From assembly GCF_963678635.1 (NCBI RefSeq), contig NC_087065.1, positions 31,562,252 to 31,626,251 of the forward strand: a stretch of 64,000 nt of DNA, written 5' to 3'. This document shows, in pieces, positions 22,934-31,976 of this stretch. The first letter of the stretch is position 1. Every line of letters begins with the position of its first letter. The position numbers and the translations under genes are program-made. The notes under the pieces were generated by a model, which ran no database searches, was not told the DNA's origin, and saw only the letters and a program-made list of their open reading frames with translations. The DNA is from Symsagittifera roscoffensis. Lineage: Eukaryota > Xenacoelomorpha > Acoela > Convolutidae.

Positions 22934-23484
22934 ATTAGTTTTCTAAAACACCTGAGCTGAAGTTGGTACCCACAAAAACTGATATTTACCTAATTTTGTT
23001 AACAACTCACCAAAAACGTTTACAGATCACAAAATTTCACAGCAAAAAAATGGAATGCAACCAATTGCAATTTGTCTGAGCAGACTAATCACGCAAGCGA
23101 ACTTTGAAAAAATTTAGAGTTATTTCATCAAGAAAATCAAAGGCCAATGTTTTCCGTTTTTAAATTGAAACAAACCCTCCAAGCGAAAAAAACTTTGAAA
23201 AAATTAATGTTACTTTTTTGGCCGAGTTTTTCTGCAAAAAAAAAATTACCTCCTATGGAAGTAACCTAAGTTGAAGTTATTTTAAATTTTGTTTTGCATT
23301 GTTTCATAGTTTCGAAGCTTTATTGTATTGCTTAGAAAATTTTAGCGAAACGAGTTGGTAAAGAAAACAATTTGAACTAAAACTGTACTAAAAGTAGAGT
23401 GCTTCACAATTGTTTTGAAATTTCAAACTTTGCTGAAATTTTTTTTTGGTTCTTTTCGATTTACCGATAGCTGACCTGTGGTCA

Positions 23485-23566
23485 GACAGGGTGGCCAAAA
23501 TATAATGGCATTGGACTGCTAATTCAAAACGGTCTGCGTGCCTGGTATCGAATACCATCTGTGCCG
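23485..23566 (+). pseudogene. tRNA-Ser(GCT)-like core 34
   Basis: gacagggtggcc start, but the D loop is replaced by aaaatataat. Anticodon stem TTGGA/TTCAA with loop CTGCTAA (GCT). T region tggtatcgaataccat is an alternative fully paired T stem (GGTAT/ATACC). 3' end is degraded (ctgtgccg). Confidence 0.62.
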
Positions 23567-24199
23567 ACTCGTTTTAAAAAATATATGAACTGAATTCGGT
23601 AAGCCCAAAAAATGATTGTTTACCTAAGTTTGTTAAAAACTCATCGAGACAGTTGTCAGATCACAAAAACTAAGAGAATAAATCGACTCGCCAAAATTAG
23701 CAGACTTGGCAAGCAACCATATTTTCAATCATTTAGAATTCTTCTTGAAGCAATTCGGATGGCTAAATATATACGTTTTTTTATGGAAACCATTGAAGCA
23801 AAAGCATTTTGAAAAATTGCAGGTTAGTTTTGTGGCCCAAGTTTTCAGCAACAAAATAATATTTTTTCAATGGGAGAATTTCGAAAATAGGTTTTTCATA
23901 AATTTTTGTTTCGCTTCGTTTCATTGTTTGAAAGCTCTAACAGGTTGCTTGGAAAAACTTGAAATTTCAGTGAAACGAGTTGGTCTATAAAACGCTTTGA
24001 ACTTGTCCTGTTCTGAAACTAGAGTGCTTACCTCGTTTTGCAGTTTTTATACAAAGATGTCAATTCTATTTTCGATCGAGCAATGATTTGCTTTGATAGG
24101 TTTTGTTATTTTGAACAAAACAATCTTCTATTTGAAGCATAGCATCTTTGCTTCAAGTTTTTATTGGTTCGATTCAATTTACCATCGAATGACCTCTGG

Positions 24200-24282
24200 T
24201 AATAATTTGGCCGATTTGTTAAGGCATTAAGCTGCTAATCCAATACGTTCTGCGTTCCTGTGTGCGAATCCCATGTCTGACA
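24200..24282 (+). pseudogene. tRNA-Ser(GCT)-like core 35
   Basis: Acceptor lost (aataattt), D region ggccgatttgttaaggc, loop CTGCTAA with GCT, variable arm ACG-ttctg-CGT possible, T region gtgtgcgaatcccat. Its mirror copy is 28,254-28,334 on the opposite strand. Confidence 0.62.
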
Positions 24283-24941
24283 ATTAGTTTTCGAAAACAC
24301 CTGAACAGAATTCAGTAAGCACAAAAACTGATTTATACCAAATTTTGTTAGTAACATACCGAGAAGTTTGTCAGATCACAAGGTATTAGAAGAAGAATCG
24401 GCTCACCATTTTTTGAAATTTGTCTAAGCAGTTTACTCAAGCAAGGAAACGTTGAAAAGCTTTCAGTTTTTTCGTGAAGAAAATCGGATGACCATTGTTA
24501 TACGTTTTTCTATCGAAAACAATCAATTAATGGAATTTTGAAAAAATTCAGGTTGCTTTTTTGGTCCAGCTTTTCCACAAAAAAACTATCGTTTTTCAAT
24601 GGAAGCAAGACAAAATTAAATTTTTCTTAAATTTTCAATTCGCTTTGTATGATAGTTTGAAAGCTCTAACAGGTTGCTTAAAAAAATTTCGTTTCGCAAA
24701 AAATGAGGAAACACTTTGGTATATAAAACGATTTGAACTAGTCCTGTTTCAAGACTAGAATGCTTAATTCGTCAATACAATTTAATTACAAAAGTTTCGA
24801 AATTATTTTTAATCGAACGATGGCTTGATTTGATAGCTTTTATTATTTTGAGCAAAAAAAATATTCTATTTGAAGCATGGCATATCTTTGCTTCAAATTT
24901 CTATTGTTCGATTCAATTTACCAACGAATGAGATCAGTGCA

Positions 24942-25027
24942 GACTGGGTGGTCGAGTGGTTTAGGCGATGGATTGACTGTATATCTAATACGTTCTGTGT
25001 GCGTCGGGTCAAATCCCAGCTCTGTCG
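24942..25027 (+). pseudogene. tRNA-Ser-like core 36 with enlarged anticodon arm
   Basis: A box tggtcgagtgg is good. The anticodon region gatggattgactgtatatctaa is four bases longer than usual and the GCT triplet is lost. B region is gtcgggtcaaatcccag. T5 follows. Mirror partner is 27,526-27,611. Confidence 0.62.
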
Positions 25028-25587
25028 ATTAGTTTTTAAAAAACTGAATTCGGTGAGCACAACATCTTTTGTTTAACTCAATTGATAATAACTCACCGAG
25101 AATTTACCAGATCACAAGTTGTAGAGATAAAATCGGGTCGCAACTTTTTGGAATTCGTCTAAGCAGAGTAGTTAAGCAATTAAATGTTAAGTTTGTTCGT
25201 GAAGAAAATCGGTTAGCCATTGTTATATGTTTTTCTTTTGAAAACAATCAAGCAATGGAATTTTGAAAATTTTTCAGGTTATTTTTATTGGTCATGCTTT
25301 TCCACAAAAAAATAACGTTTTTCAATGGAACCAATGCAAAATAGGTTTTTGCATTTGGTTTTTTTTCGCTTCGTTTGATAGTTCGAAAGCCTTTATAGGT
25401 TGCTTAGAAAAGGTTCAAACGTTTGCCAAAAGAATTTGTCTATAAAATGATTTGAACTAGCCCTGTTCTAGGACCAGAGTGCTTACTTCGTCGTTACATG
25501 TTTTATAAAAAAGACTTCAAGTCTATTTTTGATCGAACAAGGGCTTGATTTGATAGGTTTTAATATTTTGGTTTAAAAGCATTCTAT

Positions 25588-25604
25588 TTGAAGCACAGCA
25601 ACTG
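25588..25604. other. Orientation-switch breakpoint of region A
   Basis: The plus-strand unit runs normally up to ttgaagcacagcaactg, the 5' arm, loop and start of the 3' arm of the unit's stem-loop. It then changes to minus-strand unit sequence (cttaattgcttgatgaatc). Left of this point units read on the plus strand, right of it on the minus strand. Confidence 0.75.
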
Positions 25605-25770
25605 CTTAATTGCTTGATGAATCTGCTTAGACGAAATCCAATAGTTTGCGAGCAAATTTTATTTCTAGAACTTTGTGATCTAGGAAAATTCTCGTTGAGT
25701 TATCAACAATTTAGCTAAACATCTATTGTTGTGCTAAAGAAATTCAGTTCAAGTGTGTTTAAGAACTAAT

Positions 25771-25853
25771 CGACAGATATGGGATTCGAACCCACGCAAG
25801 CAGACTTTATTGCATAAGCAGTCCAACGCCTTAAACACTCGGTCACCCTGTCT
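25771..25853 (-). pseudogene. tRNA-Ser(GCT)-like core, minus strand 1
   Basis: First core after the orientation switch. Anticodon stem has one mismatch around CTGCTTA (GCT). B box GGTTCGAATCC is exact and T stem GTGGG/CCCAT complete. A box is tgaccgagtgt with two changes. The acceptor has one mismatch. Confidence 0.66.
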
Positions 25854-26387
25854 GACCAGAGGTCATCCGTTGGTGAATTGATTCAAACCAACAAAAGTTT
25901 GAAGCAAAGATGCTCCGTTTCAAATATAATGTTTTTTTTTGGCTCAAAACAAACAAACCTATCAAATCAAGCCATTGTTCAATCAAAAATAGACTTGACA
26001 CTTTTGTATTTGAAATGTAATGACGAATATAGCACTATAGTCCTAGAACAGGACTAGTTCAAATCGTTTTTAGCGCAAATCGTTTCGCTGAAATTTCAAG
26101 TTTTTGAAAGCAACCTGTTACAGCTTTCAAAATATCAAAAGAAGCGAACTAAAAAATTAAGGAAAACCTAATTTTGAATCGATTCAATTGAAAAAACGAT
26201 AATTTTTCGTAAGAAAAAACTGAGCCAAAAAAAAACAACCTGAATTTTTTCAAAATTCCATTGCCTGTATAGTTTCAATAAAAAATGTATAACATTGGCC
26301 AACCGACTTTCTTCATGAACAACCCTAAAATTTTTCAACGTTTAATTGCTTGACTAGTCTGCTTAGACTAGTTTTCAAAAACTTACT

Positions 26388-26467
26388 GGACAGGGCTGGG
26401 TTTCGAACAAACGCACGCAGTAAATATTGATAGAAATTCAATGCCTTCACCTCTCGGCCTGCCTGTA
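26388..26467 (-). pseudogene. tRNA-Ser-derived core, minus strand 2, in a shortened unit
   Basis: Reads tacaggcaggccgagaggtgaaggc with anticodon region attgaatttctatcaat and T region gtttgttcgaaacccag. The unit body between it and the aaaattaa motif is deleted, like the arrangement before 6,499. Confidence 0.58.
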
Positions 26468-26800
26468 CACTTAATTTTGAATTGCTTCCATTGAAAAACG
26501 ATCATTTTTTTGTGGAAATACTCGACGAAAAAAAACCTGAATTTTTCAAAACTCCATTGCTTGAAAGGCTTCAATAAAAAAATGTATAACATTGGCCAAC
26601 CGACTTTCTTCATGAACAAACTTAAAATTTTTTAACGTTTATTTGCTTGACTAGTCTGCTTAGACTAATTTCAAAAAGTTGCGAGCCAATTTTATCTCTA
26701 GAATTTTGTGATTTTGTATGTTTCCGGTGAGTTATTAACAATTTAGGTAAACATCAATTGTTGTGCTCCGGATTCAGTTCAGGTATTTTTGAAAACTAAT

Positions 26801-26882
26801 CGACAGAGATGGCATTCGAACCCACGCACGCAGTACTTATTGGATTGGCAGTCCAACACTTAAACTACTCGGCCATCTTGTC
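26801..26882 (-). pseudogene. tRNA-Ser-like core, minus strand 3, anticodon GCC
   Basis: Anticodon stem TTGGA/TCCAA is perfect but the loop is CTGCCAA, so the anticodon would read GCC (a glycine anticodon) in a serine body. A box tggccgagtag. B box ggttcgaatgc with one stem mismatch. T4-T5 run (gtttt, then more T after a C) downstream in its own direction. Confidence 0.66.
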
Positions 26883-26928
26883 TGACCACAGGTCAATCAT
26901 TGGTAAAGTGAATCAAACCAATAAAACC

Positions 26929-26953
26929 TTGAAGCACAGTTGCTGTGCTTCAA
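26929..26953. other. Perfect 11 bp stem-loop at the inner end of the right arm
   Basis: TTGAAGCACAG and CTGTGCTTCAA are exact reverse complements separated by ttg. It is the best-paired example of a hairpin found in each region A unit (usual form gaagc...gcttc). The mirror arm 26,940-28,905 begins at its loop. Confidence 0.8.
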
Positions 26954-27525
26954 ATATAATGTTTTTAAATCAAAATAATAAAACCTATCAAATCAAGCCA
27001 TTGTTCGATCAAAAATAGACTTGAGGTCTTTTTATAAAAAATGTAATGACAAAGTAAGCACTCTAGTCTTAGAACAGGACTAGTTCAAATCTGTTTATAT
27101 ACAAATACTTTTGGCAAAAGTTTGAACCTTTTCTAAGCAACCTATAAAGGCTTTCGAACTATCAAACGAAGCGAAAAAAAAACCTAGGGAAAATTTAATT
27201 TTGAATTGCTTTCTTTGAAAAACGTATTTTGTGGAAAAGCATGACCAATAAAAATAACATGAAAAATTTTCAAAATTCCATTGCTTGAATGTTTTCAAAA
27301 GAAAAACGTATAACATTGGCCAACCGATTTTGTTCATGAACAAACTTAAAATTTTCCAACATTTAATTGCTTGACTACTCTGCTTGGACGAATTCCAAAA
27401 GATTTCGACCCGATTCTATCTCTACAACTTTGTGATCTGGTAAATTCTCGGTGAGTTATTATCAATTGAGTTATCAAATGATGTTGTGCTCACCGAATTC
27501 AGTTCAGGTGTTTTTAAAAACTAAT

Positions 27526-27611
27526 CGACAGAGCTGCAATTCGCACCGACGCACACAGAACGTATTAGATAAGCAGTCAATCCATCGCCTAAACCATTCG
27601 ACCACCATGTC
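27526..27611 (-). pseudogene. tRNA-Ser-like core, minus strand 4
   Basis: Mirror of 24,942-25,027 with the same four-base enlargement (gatggattgactgcttatctaa), here still with GCT. T arm is gtcggtgcgaattgcag, a re-paired variant. T5 follows on the minus strand. Confidence 0.62.
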
Positions 27612-28253
27612 TGCAGTGAACTCATTCGTTGGTAAATTGAATCGAACATTAGAAATTTGCTATGCTTCAAATAGAATATTTTTTTGCTCAAATTAATAAA
27701 AGCTATCAAATCAAGCCATCGTTCGATCAAAATAGTTTTGAAGTTTTTGTAATCAAATTTTATTGACGAACTAAGCATTCTAGTCTTGAAACAGGACTAG
27801 TTCAAATCGTTTTATAGAATAAATCGTATCGCCAATCTTTGCGAAACGAAGTTTTTCTGAGCAACCTGTTAGAGCTTTCAAACTATCATTCAAAGCGAAT
27901 TGAAAATTTAAGGAAAGTTTAGTTTTGTCTTCCTTCCATTGAAAAACGATAGTTTTTTGTGGAAAAGCTGGACCAAAAAAGCAACCTGAATTTTTTCAAA
28001 ATTCCATTATTTGATTGTTTTCGATAGAAAAACGTATTACAATGGTCATCCGATTTTCTTCACGAAAAAACTTAAATCTTTTCAACGTTTCCTTGCTTGA
28101 CTAAACTGCTTAGACAAATTTCAAAAATGGTGAGCCGATTCTTCTTCTAATACCTTGTGATCTGACAAACTTCTCGGTATGTTACTAACAAAATTTGGTA
28201 TAAATCAGTTTTTGTGCTTACTGAATTCTGTTCAGGTGTTTTCGAAAACTAAT

Positions 28254-28334
28254 TGTCAGACATGGGATTCGCACACAGGAACGCAGAACGTATTGGATTA
28301 GCAGTTTAATGCCTTAACAAATTGGCCATTTTAG
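28254..28334 (-). pseudogene. tRNA-Ser(GCT)-like core, minus strand 5
   Basis: Mirror of 24,200-24,282: same gttcctgtgtgcgaatcccat and gtctgacaattag ending, and ttaaactgctaatccaa anticodon region. The acceptor 5' strand is lost in both, so the loss predates the fold-back. Confidence 0.63.
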
Positions 28335-28967
28335 TACCAGAGGTCATTCGCTGGTAAATTGAATCGAATCAATAAAAACTTGAAGCAAAGATGCTATGCT
28401 TCAAATAGAATATTGTTTTGTTCAAAATAATAAAACCTATCAAAGCAAGCCATTGCTCGATCGAAAATAGACTTGACATCTTTGTATAAAAACTGGAAAG
28501 ACGAGGTAAGCACTCTAGTTTCAGAACAGGACAAGATCAAAGCGTTCTATAGACCAATTCATTTCACTGAAAATTCAAGATTTCTAAGCAACCTGTTAGA
28601 GCTTTCAAACAATGAAACGAAGCGAAACAAAACTTTAGGAAAAACCTATTTTCGAAATTCTCCCACTGAAAAAAGATAATTTTCTTGCTGAAAACTTGGG
28701 CCACAAAACTAACCTGCAGTTTTTCAAAATACTTTTGCTTCAATGGTTTCCATAAAAAAACGTATATATCTAGCCATCCGAATTGCTTCAAGAAGAATTC
28801 AGAATGATTGAAAAGTTGGTTGCTTGCCAAGTCTGCTAATTTTGGCGAGTCGATTTGTTCTCTTAGTTTTTGTGATCTGATAACTGTCTCGGTGAGTTAT
28901 TATCAATTGAGGTAAACATAAGTTGTTGTGCTCACCGAATTCAGTTCAGGTGTTTTTAAAAACTAAT

Positions 28968-29053
28968 CGACAGAGCTGGGATTCGAACCCACGCACACAG
29001 AACGTATTAGATTTGCAGTCTATCCATCGCCTAAACCACTCGACCACCCCGTC
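28968..29053 (-). tRNA. tRNA-Ser-type core, minus strand 6, best Pol III signals in the array
   Basis: Acceptor GACGGGG/CTCTGTC pairs 7 of 7 counting two G-T. A box TGGTCGAGTGG and B box GGTTCGAATCC are both good, and T5 follows the 3' end on its own strand. D stem GTC/GGC pairs with a wobble. The anticodon region is four bases longer than normal: TAGA/TCTA can enclose CTGCAAA, which would read GCA, a cysteine anticodon in a serine body. It is the last unit before the region B boundary. Transcription is plausible from the motifs, but a working tRNA is doubtful. Confidence 0.5.
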
Positions 29054-29159
29054 TGCACTGAACTCATTCGTTGGTAAATTGAACCGAACAATAAAAATTT
29101 GAAGCAAAGATATGCTATGCTTCAAATAGAATAATTTTTTTGCTCAAAATAAAAAAGCT

Positions 29160-29178
29160 ATCAAATCTAGCACAATCA
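29160..29178. other. Boundary between region A and region B
   Basis: Minus-strand region A flank (gctatcaaat) changes abruptly to the beginning of a Y unit (cacaatcagg) across ctag at 29,167-29,170. Everything to the right is region B and contains no tRNA-like core. Confidence 0.8.
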
Positions 29179-29280
29179 GGTACTAGTGGCTTGATTTGAG
29201 TTTTTAGTAATTTCTGGAACCAAAAGAGAGTGTCGTCAAGCAACGACATCATGTGGTCAAGCAAATACGTGGACTTCTAC

Positions 29281-29324
29281 GCATTCCCATTCGCAATGCG
29301 CCCTTCGGGCGCAAATGCCAATGC
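29281..29324. other. Hairpin H3 (first copy)
   Basis: TGCGCCC and GGGCGCA pair perfectly around ttc (29,297-29,313). Outer arms gcattcccattcgc and gcaaatgccaatgc extend it with three mismatches. One per Y unit, about 125 bp after the left CTAG. Several units carry single stem mismatches, so it is less strictly kept than H1. Confidence 0.7.
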
Positions 29325-29614
29325 TCAATTAATTTTGCCGGGTGAACACTTTTTAAAGAAAAATTCTGATAAATTTTAACTTAAACTACCACCATAAAAC
29401 GAAAACAGTTCAAAGTGTGAAACAATCAAGTTTTTGCTAATACCGGGCATGCAGTGAGACTAATTTCGGCAAAAATAAAATGGAAAATGAAAGAAAAGGA
29501 AAGAAAAAAATTGTTCAAAATAAGAACGCAACATCAAAAACTCATTTGATTTCCGCTTATGTCAGAATTCCGATCAGGCTGATTTCAGATTTTAAGCATA
29601 GAATTTACGGTTAC

Positions 29615-29657
29615 GGCTGCTCCCTCTACAGGTCCCAGAGGGACCGAGTGAGCATCC
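29615..29657. other. Hairpin H2, Y form (first copy)
   Basis: Outer arms GGCTGCTCCCTC and GAGTGAGCATCC pair with two mismatches. Inside, GGTCCC and GGGACC pair around aga. Found in every Y unit about 445 bp after the left CTAG. Confidence 0.75.
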
Positions 29658-31329
29658 TACCTCGATCCAGGATACCGGATAGTTGTTTTTAATTTTTCAC
29701 AAAATTTTTTTTCACTATTGCTTTTTTGCAATTCCCCATGAGAAGCTGTATGAATTTTTAAAAAATTGATTTTATTAATCAAGGCTTCCAAGAACAACTG
29801 ATGTTAGGCGGTTACAAATGCGGTTGGTGAAAACTAGTAAGGGATAATGATGAGAAAAATTGTAAGTTTTCAAATGATTTTAAAAAGAGTTTTTTTCTTT
29901 TTTCTTTTGTAAATCGGGAGAAGTGAATCAGTTTTTTGTTAAGTTTTCCTCGCACCACCCACTGTTCTTAAGTAATGAAGATTCCTGTTGTAGCCGTTTA
30001 TAACACTTTGGCAGAAAAAACATAAATATGATGTAAAATATTTTTAAAAAGAGAAAAATGTAAAAATTATGTTTTTAAAAAAAAAAATCAAAAACTTGTA
30101 ATTTTCAAAATTGAAAAAAAGTGAAAATTAATTGCATATTACGCTTCAGCGTACCCATTTTAGTAGGTCTAGCTTTTTAAATTACCAAAAAATATTGAAA
30201 ATTGTAGATTTTATGAAGTTTTCTTTTTGGCTATTTTTCCTTGTCGCCTCCACTTAAGGCACCTTTGAGCCAACTTGAGAAACTGGAACCTAAACAAGCT
30301 ATACAGATAGTCTGAATGAGCCATTTTCAGCGTGATAACACGCCTGGAAGAAAAAAAAACTCCAGAAAAGAAAGAAAATTTTGAACTTTAACCTTTTTTC
30401 TTCTTCAAATGGCGATACTTAGAATAATTTTTCAGCTGAAAAGTTCAAAAAAAATCAAAAAATTCAAATTTTGAAAAAATTTTTAAAAAAATCTCATCAG
30501 TCTGTTTATTGGAGTCTTCGAGGTTTTGGGAGATCTTATCTGGCGGCTAATAACAAAAGGATCACTTATTATAAAAATTTGAGAAAGGTCAAAAAAACAT
30601 GTTTTTTCGATTTTTTTGACTGAATTCCGAAAGCAATATCTTGGCTAAAAACAAAAATGAGGGCCTAAAATTAGTACAAACAGTACTCCCACATAAAGTA
30701 CATTAGGTTGGAAACAAAAAATTGACTCTGACTCAAAAATCGTTTTTTAACTTTATTTCTGAACAAAAAATTGTAAAAAAATCAAAAATTAAAAAATTTT
30801 TTGAAAAAAACGAGTGTTTTGAAAAAGTGCCAATTTTTAGCTGAAACTTTTCATTTTAGCTAAGAAAGCCAGAGCAACGTTCTTTAAGCTCAAATAATTT
30901 AATTAAGCAAATTATTTTCAAGTTTTTTCGTTAAAGGCTTTTATTTTGAAAAAGTATTCAAAAATGGGTAAAAAAAAGTCAAAAAAATTAATTTTCTCAG
31001 ATTGAAAAACCTTCACTGCCATGATGATTAGTTCGTTCGATAGGACTACTGAGATCAATTTAGACGTATTTTCATAAGTATATCAAAATTTTTATTTATT
31101 TTTGAGAATTAAGCAAAATAAAAACTTTTCCCAAATTGGGCAAAAAGCCCAAATTAGCCCAAACACCTGTTAAAAATTGTTGGGTCAAAAAGTCACAAAA
31201 GGAAACCCCTATTCGTTTGACATTTTAGGGCCGCATGCAAAAAATTAGACCAATCTAACCTGACAATTTCGAGAATCGACTTTTTTGCAAAATTTCTCTA
31301 TAGTCCATTTGAGGGATATTACTTGTACC

Positions 31330-31350
31330 GGTGGGGGCCCCTACCCCACC
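31330..31350. other. Hairpin H1, Y form (first copy)
   Basis: GGTGGGG and CCCCACC pair as a 7 bp stem around gccccta. Recurs just before the CTAG end of every Y unit, in some with a loop one C shorter. CTAG follows the hairpin by about 33 bases. Confidence 0.8.
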
Positions 31351-31401
31351 TCAAAAAGTTTTGTAATGCTGGAACGCGGCCACCTAGAGGAAATTGTTTC
31401 G

Positions 31402-31438
31402 CCCCACCCACCCGACCAATATCATTTACCCACCCACC
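31402..31438 (-). other. G-rich tract of X1 (possible quadruplex on minus strand)
   Basis: Plus strand shows CCCC-A-CCC-A-CCC, then 15-odd bases, then CCC-A-CCC-A-CC. The minus strand thus has five G runs of three or more within 37 bases. It lies 15 bases after the CTAG. Confidence 0.5.
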
Positions 31439-31823
31439 TGATCAGTCAGGCCACGACTACCATTTTTCGATTTGATCGAGTAACGAAAAGCTGTTTGTGA
31501 TTCTCCATCACCTTAAAAATGAAGGAGCAGGTTTTTACTTAGCCAACTATCCTTTTGGGGGTAAAAAGGGTTTGATTTTTGATGCGTCTTTGCCCGAAAA
31601 CCTCATCAAAAAGAATAATTTACCCGGCTTTTCTAGTATTTGCTGACCACATTTTCGATCTGTCTCTGGCCACGACGTCGTTTAGTTAATGTTCTTCCCC
31701 GACATTTTTTTCTATAATCGTATATTTTTACGAATAAAAGAGATTGCCAATACATCAGCGCTGTCCAAAACAGATTAGGAAATTGAACAACTTTAGTTAT
31801 TTTTTTTTTTTGATCGTCGTAAC

Positions 31824-31866
31824 GGATGCTCCCCACATGGGACCACAGGGGTCCCAGGGAGCATCC
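31824..31866. other. Hairpin H2, X1 form
   Basis: Outer arms GGATGCTCCC and GGGAGCATCC are exact reverse complements. An inner stem GGGACC/GGTCCC encloses acagg. The inner stem is the reverse of the Y form, but the outer 3' arm (gagcatcc) is shared. Confidence 0.78.
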
Positions 31867-31976
31867 CAAAAGGATTAAAGCAAAAGTTCAACAATTATTT
31901 ACCCGTCAATTTGGGTCACTCTTGCGGTTCAACAATCTGTTTTTTTTAAAAATGATTCCAAGAACAGTTCAGGGCT

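Larger units (their letters stand above)
20431..25604 (+). repeat. tRNA-Ser satellite, block 5 (diverged units up to the inversion)
   Basis: The most diverged plus-strand part. A segment near 21,060-21,640 is closely repeated near 22,567-23,150, with the cores 1,507 bp apart (21,344 and 22,851). A truncated core at about 21,033 is fused to sequence from the middle of a unit. From 23,640 to 25,604 the sequence is the left arm of a large inverted repeat whose partner is 26,940-28,905. Confidence 0.8.
25605..26939 (-). repeat. Spacer of the fold-back: three minus-strand tRNA-Ser satellite units
   Basis: Immediately after 25,604 the array reads in the opposite direction, giving the reverse complement of the unit flank (ctgcttagacgaa, then ttctagaactttgtgatc). 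It holds three minus-strand cores (25,771-25,853; 26,388-26,467; 26,801-26,882). The last carries the rare variant ctccggattcag, also found on the opposite strand near 1,268-1,279. This links the spacer to the far left of the window rather than to its neighbours. Confidence 0.8.
26940..29166 (-). repeat. Right arm of the fold-back plus one more minus-strand unit
   Basis: From 26,940 to about 28,905 this is the reverse complement of 23,640-25,604, unit by unit. Cores 27,526-27,611 and 28,254-28,334 mirror 24,942-25,027 and 24,200-24,282. The unit flank with gccaaaattagcagacttgg (23,690) is mirrored near 28,835. The arms have diverged in places but share many private variants. Beyond 28,905 the mirror ends and a further unit with core 28,968-29,053 follows, up to the boundary with region B. 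Confidence 0.82.
29171..31387 (+). repeat. Region B unit Y1
   Basis: First 2.2 kb unit, bounded by CTAG on both sides. It starts with the cacaatcaggtactagtg cassette. In order it holds hairpin H3 (29,281-29,324), hairpin H2 (29,615-29,657), a long AT-rich body, a gggcaaaaagccc stem-loop near 31,138, a ccgcatgcaaaaaattag motif near 31,231, and hairpin H1 (31,330-31,350) before CTAG. It precedes an X module and shares private variants with Y13, which also precedes one. No supported gene. Confidence 0.85.

Noticed and set aside
1-29166. A SINE family as explanation for the tRNA cores.
   Set aside because: Units are contiguous head to tail with shared flanks and higher-order structure. I saw no oligo-A tail or target duplication bounding individual copies.
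31388-31960. A possible unique gene fragment in the X1 leader.
   Set aside because: The longest frames here are about 80 codons, show no recognisable domain and cross hairpin H2. The X2 and X3 leaders at the same position are unrelated to it.
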